A stretch of DNA of 8,919 nt, taken from the NCBI GenBank assembly GCA_050701635.1, contig JBOGDF010000235.1, positions 1 to 8,919 of the forward strand, in the 5' to 3' direction. The position numbers and the translations under genes were made by a program. The stretch comes from WHSM01 sp050701635 (lineage in GTDB: Bacteria > Actinomycetota > Actinomycetes > Mycobacteriales > Micromonosporaceae). Below, piece after piece: positions 4,739 to 8,919 of the stretch (its first letter is position 1; every line of letters begins with the position of its first letter). The notes beneath the pieces were generated by a model, which saw nothing but the letters and a program-made list of their open reading frames with translations, had not been told where the DNA came from and searched no databases.

Positions 4739-5559
4739 ACCGCGTACCGGAAACCTCACGGCCCGGGGCGGCTCCGTTCACCGAGCGGACCCCCCGGGTT
4801 GTTGCTGCGCGCCGGCTGCAGCGCCGGCGCTACCGCGACGCCGAGCGCCGGTTCCTCGCCGAAGGCCCGCGGGCGGTACGCGAAGCGCTCGCCGCCGGCG
4901 TCGTGGTCGGCGTGTTCGCGACCACCGATGTGGAGCTTGCCGGGGCGGACGTGCCGATCTGGCGGGTGACCGACAAGGCGATGGAGTCGCTGACCGAGAC
5001 CGTGACGCCGCAGGGCGTGGTGGCGGTCTGCGAGCGCCGGGACACCTCGCTGGCCGCGGTGCTCACGGCCCGGCCCCGGCTGCTCGCCGGACTCGCGGAG
5101 GTACGCGACCCGGGCAACGCCGGTACGGTGCTGCGTACCGCGGACGCCGCCGGTGCCGCAGCGGTGTGGTTCACCGAGCGCAGCGTGGACCCGTACAACG
5201 GGAAAGGTGTTCGGGCTTCGGCGGGGAGCCTGTTCCATGTGGACATCGCGGTCGGCGGCACCGCGCTGGGGGGCATCGCCGAGCTGCGCGAATCCGGGCT
5301 GCAGGTGCTCGCCGCCGCCGCCGACGGCGAGACCGACCTCGACGAGCTGACCGACGCCGGCATGCTCGCCGCGCCCACCGCCTGGCTGTTCGGCAGCGAG
5401 GCGCACGGCCTGCCGCCCGACGTCGCGGCCGCCGCTGACCTGCGGGTACGGGTGCCGATCTACGGCGGCGCGGAGAGCTTTAACCTGGCGGCGGCCGCCG
5501 CCGTCTGCCTGTACGCTTCCGCCAGAGCGCAGCGCAGGACCCTTGGAGCGACATCGTGA
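4735..5559 (+). CDS. SpoU/TrmH-family rRNA 2'-O-methyltransferase
   Basis: This enzyme should use S-adenosylmethionine to methylate a ribose 2'-OH in rRNA. Read from CTG 4735 it has 274 residues. An N-terminal RNA-binding domain (about 20-100; RVVAARRLQRRR, RFLAEGPRAVREAL) precedes the SPOUT knot domain. The three SpoU motifs are LAEVRDPGNAGTVLRTADAAG (120-140), NGKGVRASAGSLFHV (155-169) and LFGSEAHGLPPDV plus IYGGAESFNLAAAAA (218-230 and 242-256). N128, R134, S248 and N250 are likely active-site residues. The start is uncertain. The conserved N-domain has no in-frame ATG, GTG or TTG near its beginning. ATG 4540 would need about 200 nt of overlap with rplT, and GTG 4903 would remove most of the N-domain. 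CTG 4735, overlapping the rplT TGA, is my choice. The gene sits in the usual actinobacterial place, where it is often called tsnR-like or RNA methyltransferase. The target nucleotide cannot be read from sequence. Confidence 0.9.
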   Translation: MNRVPETSRPGAAPFTERTPRVVAARRLQRRRYRDAERRFLAEGPRAVREALAAGVVVGVFATTDVELAGADVPIWRVTDKAMESLTETVTPQGVVAVCERRDTSLAAVLTARPRLLAGLAEVRDPGNAGTVLRTADAAGAAAVWFTERSVDPYNGKGVRASAGSLFHVDIAVGGTALGGIAELRESGLQVLAAAADGETDLDELTDAGMLAAPTAWLFGSEAHGLPPDVAAAADLRVRVPIYGGAESFNLAAAAAVCLYASARAQRRTLGATS

Positions 5560-5627
5560 CGCAGACCTTTATCCGGCCCGCTGACCGGCGGGCGGATCGG
5601 GCGCACGCTCCTTCTTCCTCCCTCTGA
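5556..5627 (+). CDS. Possible 23-aa ORF overlapping the methyltransferase stop
   Basis: GTG 5556 overlaps the TGA of the methyltransferase (GTGA) and has a well-placed GGAG (5545-5548) 7 nt upstream. The product would be MTQTFIRPADRRADRAHAPS followed by SSL. I do not recognise it. It is Arg/Ala-rich, has one Phe only, and so does not look like a phenylalanine attenuation peptide. The GTGA coupling and SD are the only support, and a chance ORF is quite possible. If translated, ribosomes would cross the hairpin at 5576-5593. Confidence 0.25.
   Translation: MTQTFIRPADRRADRAHAPSSSL
5576..5593 (+). terminator. Hairpin after the infC-operon; possible terminator
   Basis: GCCCGC (5576-5581) and GCGGGC (5588-5593) form a perfect 6-bp GC stem with a 6-nt loop, 16 nt after the methyltransferase stop. 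There is no adjoining U-tract. A pyrimidine run (5608-5625) follows about 15 nt later. It may end or weaken transcription of the infC operon before the pheS promoter, but it is weaker evidence than the leader hairpin at 3325. Confidence 0.35.
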
Positions 5628-5708
5628 TCGGCGGGCCGCGGCGCAGCCGCATGGTTCCCCTTCTCCGTCACCTGGTGTCGTTGGCGTGAGCGTTGGCCGC
5701 CACGCGCC

Positions 5709-5766
5709 TACACTGCCCCAGGGTTGCGGCCGCGACGGCGGCGTACGCAGTGAGGAAGCGAGATCG
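5709..5766 (+). promoter_or_regulatory. pheS promoter (-10 TACACT) and RBS
   Basis: TACACT (5709-5714) is a good TANNNT -10 box. No -35 with normal spacing was seen. Transcription would start near 5720, giving a leader of about 47 nt with GAGGAAG (5752-5758) 8 nt before the ATG. The leader is too short for a T-box. The box implies that pheST can be expressed apart from the infC operon, though readthrough may add to it. Confidence 0.5.
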
Positions 5767-6834
5767 ATGACCTACCGCAACGACCCGTACGACCCGAAAC
5801 AGGCGGCACTGCTGTCGCCGGAGGCGCTGGCCGACGCCACCGCGACCGCGGAGAAGGCGTTCGCCGAGGCGGCCGATCTGGACCAGCTGACCGGGATCCG
5901 GCACCAGCATCTCGGTGACCGCGCCCCGGTGTCGCTGGCCCGCCGGGAGATCGGCTCGCTGCCTCCGAAAGCCCGGGCTGAGGCCGGCAAGCGGGTCAAC
6001 TACACGCTCTTGGCCATTCAGAAGGCATACGGCGAGCGGCAGGCGCAGCTCGCCGAGGAGCGGGAGCGGCGGGTGCTGGCGGAGGAAGCCGTCGACGTGA
6101 CGCTGCCGTACGACCGGCGGCCGACCGGCGCCCGGCACCCGCTCTCGACGCTGATGGAGCGGATCGGGGACCTGTTCGTCGGGATGGGGTACGAGATCGC
6201 CGAAGGCCCCGAGGCGGAGCTCGGCTGGTACAACTTCGACGCGCTGAACTTCCAGCCCGACCATCCCGCGCGCACCATGATGGACACCTTCTACGTGGCG
6301 CCGGAGTCCTCGGATCTGGTGCTGCGTACCCACACCTCCCCGGCGCAGGCGCGGGTGATGCTGGACCGTGAGCCGCCGATCTACGTGGTCTGCCCGGGGC
6401 GGGTCTACCGCACCGACGAGCTGGACGCCACCCACACCCCGGCGTTCCACCAGGTGGAGGGGCTCGTGGTGGACAAGGGCATCACCATGTCGCACCTGTG
6501 GGGGACCCTGGAGCACTTCGTACGGGAGATGTTCGGGCCGGACATGAAGACCCGGCGCCGGCCGTCGTACTTCCCGTTCACCGAGCCCAGCGCCGAGATG
6601 GACCTGTGGTGGGAAGAGCACCGCGACGGTCCCCGGTGGGTGGAGTGGGGTGGCTGCGGCATGGTCAACCCGCGGGTGCTGCGCGCCTGCGGCATCGACC
6701 CGGACGTCTACACCGGGTTCGCGTTCGGGATGGGGATCGAGCGCACCCTGATGTTCCGCCGGGGCGTCACGGACATGCGGCACATGGTGGAAGGCGACGT
6801 TCGTTTCTCGCGTGCGTTCGGGATGGAGGTCTGA
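5767..6834 (+). CDS. pheS: Phenylalanyl-tRNA synthetase alpha subunit
   Basis: PheS carries the class II catalytic core of the (alpha-beta)2 enzyme that charges tRNA-Phe in the cytoplasm. The 355-residue protein has an N-terminal coiled coil (about 17-105, rich in Ala, Glu and Arg) that contacts tRNA, then the core. Motif 1 region is HPLSTLMERIGDLFVGMGYEIAEGPE (124-149). MMDTFYV (171-177) and RTHTSPAQAR (187-196) follow. Motif 2 is GRVYRTDELDATHTPAFHQVEG (211-232) and motif 3 is GFAFGMGIERTLM (317-329). A319 in GFAFG corresponds to the E. coli Ala294 position that lines the phenylalanine pocket. Length is normal and no key residue is missing. ATG 5767 follows GAGGAAG with an 8-nt spacer and encodes the usual actinobacterial MTYRNDPYDPKQAALL. 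pheT begins one base after the stop, so the two are co-transcribed and probably translationally coupled. Confidence 0.98.
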   Translation: MTYRNDPYDPKQAALLSPEALADATATAEKAFAEAADLDQLTGIRHQHLGDRAPVSLARREIGSLPPKARAEAGKRVNYTLLAIQKAYGERQAQLAEERERRVLAEEAVDVTLPYDRRPTGARHPLSTLMERIGDLFVGMGYEIAEGPEAELGWYNFDALNFQPDHPARTMMDTFYVAPESSDLVLRTHTSPAQARVMLDREPPIYVVCPGRVYRTDELDATHTPAFHQVEGLVVDKGITMSHLWGTLEHFVREMFGPDMKTRRRPSYFPFTEPSAEMDLWWEEHRDGPRWVEWGGCGMVNPRVLRACGIDPDVYTGFAFGMGIERTLMFRRGVTDMRHMVEGDVRFSRAFGMEV

Positions 6835-6835
6835 G

Positions 6836-8919
6836 GTGCTGGTACCTGTTTCGTGGTTGGCGGAGTACGTCGCGCTGCCGGACGGCATCACCACCGAGGA
6901 GCTGGACGCGGCGTTCGTACGGATGGCGTTCGAGGTCGACGGCGTGGACGACCTCGCCGCCCGGGTGGCCGGCCCGCTGCTGGTCGGCCGGGTGCTCGAG
7001 ATCAACGAGCTGACCGGCTTCAAGAAGCCGATCCGGTACTGCCAGGTCGACGTCGGTGAGGACGCCCCGCGCGGCATCGTCTGCGGCGCCACCAACTTCG
7101 CCGTAGGCGACCTGGTGGCGGTGGCGCTGCCGGGCGCCGTACTGCCGGGGGACTTCACGATCGCGGCGCGCAAGACGTACGGGCACGTCTCCGACGGCAT
7201 GATCTGCTCCGAGCGGGAGCTGGGGCTCGGCGACGAGCACGGCGGCATCATGGTGCTGCCCGCCGATGCCGGCTCGCCCGGTGACGACGCGCGGCCCGTG
7301 GTCGGGTTGGACGACGTGGTGTTCGACCTGAACATCAACCCCGACCGGGGGTACGCCTGGTCGATCCGTGGCCTGGCGCGCGACCTAGCGCTGGCGCTCG
7401 GCGCCGACTTCCGCGACCCTGCCGCCATCGAGGCGCCCACCGCGACCGCGACGCCCGCCCACCCCGTGCGGATCGAGGACACGTACGGCTGTGACCGGTT
7501 CGCCGCCCGGGTGGTACGCGGCGTCGACCCGACCGCCGAGAGTCCACAGTGGATGAAGCGACGGCTCAGCCACGCCGGGATGCGCCCGATCTCGCTGCCG
7601 GTGGACATCACCAACTACCTGATGCTCGAGCTGGGCCAGCCGATGCACGCCTTCGACCTGGCCCGTTTGAAAGGCGATCTGGTGGTACGCCGTGCCGCCG
7701 CCGGCGAACGCCTCACCACCCTGGACGGCGTCGAGCGCGCGCTGCACCCCGAGGACCTGGTGATCTGCGACGACACCGGCGTGATCAGCCTGGCCGCGGT
7801 GATGGGCGGGCTGTCCACCGAGGTGAACGTCGGCACCGCCGACCTGCTGTTCGAGGCGGCGCACTGGGATCCGATGACGGTGGCGCGTACCGGTCGGCGG
7901 CACAAGCTGTCCAGCGAGGCGAGCAAGCGCTGGGAGCGCGGCGTCGACCCGACCCTGCCGCTGGCCGCTATCGAGCGCGCGGTGCAGCTGCTCACCGGCG
8001 CCGCCGGCGGTACGCCCGACGACGCCGTGCTGGACCTCGACCACACCAGCGGCCGGGAGCCGATCCGGGTCGGGCACGGGCTGGCGCTGCAGGTCTCCGG
8101 GCTGGCGGGCGTGACCCCGTCCGGGTACCAGCCGGTGGCCGGGGTGGGTCAGCCGCTGTCCGGCGACGACGAGCGGTACGCGTACCAGGCGGTGGGCTGC
8201 CAGGTCGCCGACGACGGGGACGCGTACCGGGTGACCCCGCCGCCGTGGCGGCCGGACCTCACCGACCCGTACGACCTGGTCGAGGAGTTCGTACGGCTGG
8301 TCGGGTACGACCAGGTGCCGAGCGTGCTGCCGGTGGCGCCCCCGGGACGGGGACTGTCCGCGGCGCAGCGGCGGCGCCGGTCGGTGGCGCGGGCGCTCGC
8401 CGACGCCGGGTACGTGGAGGTGCTGTCGTACCCGTTCGTCTCGCCGTCGGTGCACGACGCGCTCGGGCTGGCCGCCGACGATCCGCGGCGCGCGGCGTAC
8501 CGGCTGGTGAATCCGCTCTCCGACGAGGAGCCGGAGCTGCGTACCACCCTGCTCCCGCCGCTGCTGGCGACGCTGCGGCGCAACCTGGGCCGCGGCAACC
8601 GGGATCTGGCGCTGTACGAGATCGGCGTGGTGTTCCGCTCCGAGGGCGCCGAGCGGGGCGCCCCGCCGGCGTTGCCGGTCGAGCACCGTCCCGGCGACGA
8701 CGAGCTGGACGCGGCGCAGCGGTTCGTGCCGTACCAGCCGTGGCGGGTGGCGGTGGTGCTGGCCGGTGACGTGGAGCTGCCCGGCTGGTGGGGCAAGGCA
8801 CGCGCCGCCACCTGGGCGGACGCCGTCGAGGCGGCGCGGCTGGTAGCCGAGACCGCTGGCGTCACGGTCGAGGTCGGCGCCGACGCGCATCCGCCGTGGC
8901 ACCCGGGACGGTGCGCCGC
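6836..8919 (+). CDS. pheT: Phenylalanyl-tRNA synthetase beta subunit, 3' end outside window
   Basis: PheT partners PheS, binds tRNA-Phe and edits mischarged Tyr-tRNA-Phe. The frame stays open to the window end: 694 codons plus 2 nt of a protein usually about 800-850 residues. Domains in order: N-terminal segment MLVPVSWLAEYV; EMAP-like tRNA-binding fold (about 47-150; GRVLEINELTGFKKPIRYCQVDVG, IVCGATNF); B3/B4 editing domain (about 165-385; NINPDRGYAWSIRGLARDLA, ITNYLMLELGQPMHAFD at 258-274, SSEASKRWERGVDP at 359-372); B5 (about 415-500; VTPPPWRPDLTDPYDLVEEFVRLVGYD at 466-492); catalytic-like core (about 505 onward; NPLSDEEPELRTTLLPPLL at 559-577, LALYEIGVVF at 591-600). The C-terminal FDX-ACB anticodon-binding domain lies beyond the window. 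GTG 6836 is one base after the pheS TGA, with GGAGG (6825-6829) inside pheS and a 6-nt spacer. Confidence 0.97.
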   Translation, partial: MLVPVSWLAEYVALPDGITTEELDAAFVRMAFEVDGVDDLAARVAGPLLVGRVLEINELTGFKKPIRYCQVDVGEDAPRGIVCGATNFAVGDLVAVALPGAVLPGDFTIAARKTYGHVSDGMICSERELGLGDEHGGIMVLPADAGSPGDDARPVVGLDDVVFDLNINPDRGYAWSIRGLARDLALALGADFRDPAAIEAPTATATPAHPVRIEDTYGCDRFAARVVRGVDPTAESPQWMKRRLSHAGMRPISLPVDITNYLMLELGQPMHAFDLARLKGDLVVRRAAAGERLTTLDGVERALHPEDLVICDDTGVISLAAVMGGLSTEVNVGTADLLFEAAHWDPMTVARTGRRHKLSSEASKRWERGVDPTLPLAAIERAVQLLTGAAGGTPDDAVLDLDHTSGREPIRVGHGLALQVSGLAGVTPSGYQPVAGVGQPLSGDDERYAYQAVGCQVADDGDAYRVTPPPWRPDLTDPYDLVEEFVRLVGYDQVPSVLPVAPPGRGLSAAQRRRRSVARALADAGYVEVLSYPFVSPSVHDALGLAADDPRRAAYRLVNPLSDEEPELRTTLLPPLLATLRRNLGRGNRDLALYEIGVVFRSEGAERGAPPALPVEHRPGDDELDAAQRFVPYQPWRVAVVLAGDVELPGWWGKARAATWADAVEAARLVAETAGVTVEVGADAHPPWHPGRCA

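Noticed and set aside
5585..5689. Phenylalanine-type attenuation leader before pheS (TTC TTC at 5612-5617)
   Set aside because: The frame with the two Phe codons has no start codon upstream of them. The ATG at 5651 in that frame gives only a 12-residue peptide with no Phe and no SD.
5560..5766. T-box riboswitch for pheST
   Set aside because: The leader downstream of the -10 box is under 50 nt and no T-box-like conserved segment was seen in the whole gap.
5668..7614. 648-codon minus-strand ORF opposite pheS-pheT
   Set aside because: Antisense shadow of two unmistakable synthetase genes; the translation is low-complexity with no motif.
7385..8902. 505-codon minus-strand ORF opposite pheT
   Set aside because: Shadow of pheT, with His/Arg/Gly/Val-rich composition typical of antisense reading in GC-rich genes.
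1..8919. Mobile elements, CRISPR arrays, tRNA/rRNA genes, defence or biosynthetic systems
   Set aside because: No transposase or integrase motif, no regularly spaced repeats and no tRNA cloverleaf seen on either strand by reading. Gene content is conserved housekeeping.

Overview
The window is high-GC chromosomal DNA from an actinomycete. Codons end mostly in G or C, GTG starts are common, and three genes have a TANNNT box placed as for leaderless or short-leader transcription. The PheS N-terminus and the gene order infC-rpmI-rplT-rRNA methyltransferase-pheS-pheT fit Actinobacteria. Micromonosporaceae is my best guess from the protein flavour, but this is inference. I see no mobile element, CRISPR array, tRNA, rRNA or phage gene. 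This is a core translation locus, not an accessory island.

Layout: (1) 14-1045, minus strand, a secreted M36/M4-like zinc metalloprotease. (2) A divergent gap of about 160 nt. (3) 1204-2676, a single-chain acetyl/acyl-CoA carboxylase carboxyltransferase with beta-like and alpha-like halves fused. (4) 2688-3152, a small two-helix membrane protein with a bacterial PH domain, probably read from a leaderless mRNA whose -10 box overlaps the preceding stop codon. (5) 3153-3446, a 294-nt structured leader with an extended -10 promoter, competing helices, a terminator-like hairpin and an exact complement to the infC ribosome binding site. (6) infC (IF3) at 3447-4031 with an ATC start, rpmI (L35) at 4069-4263, rplT (L20) at 4361-4738, and a SpoU-type rRNA 2'-O-methyltransferase at about 4735-5559 whose start codon is non-canonical. 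(7) A 207-nt gap with a possible 23-codon ORF, a hairpin and the pheS promoter. (8) pheS at 5767-6834 and pheT from 6836, cut by the window end after 694 codons.

The right two thirds make up translation machinery: an initiation factor, two 50S proteins (L20 is an early assembly protein), an rRNA modification enzyme and the two subunits of phenylalanyl-tRNA synthetase. The most interesting material is regulatory: the infC leader with its ATC start, the structured gap before rplT, and the missing normal start codon of the methyltransferase. I found no convincing new multi-gene system. The findings are control-region hypotheses and a compositional signal (excess GTAC).
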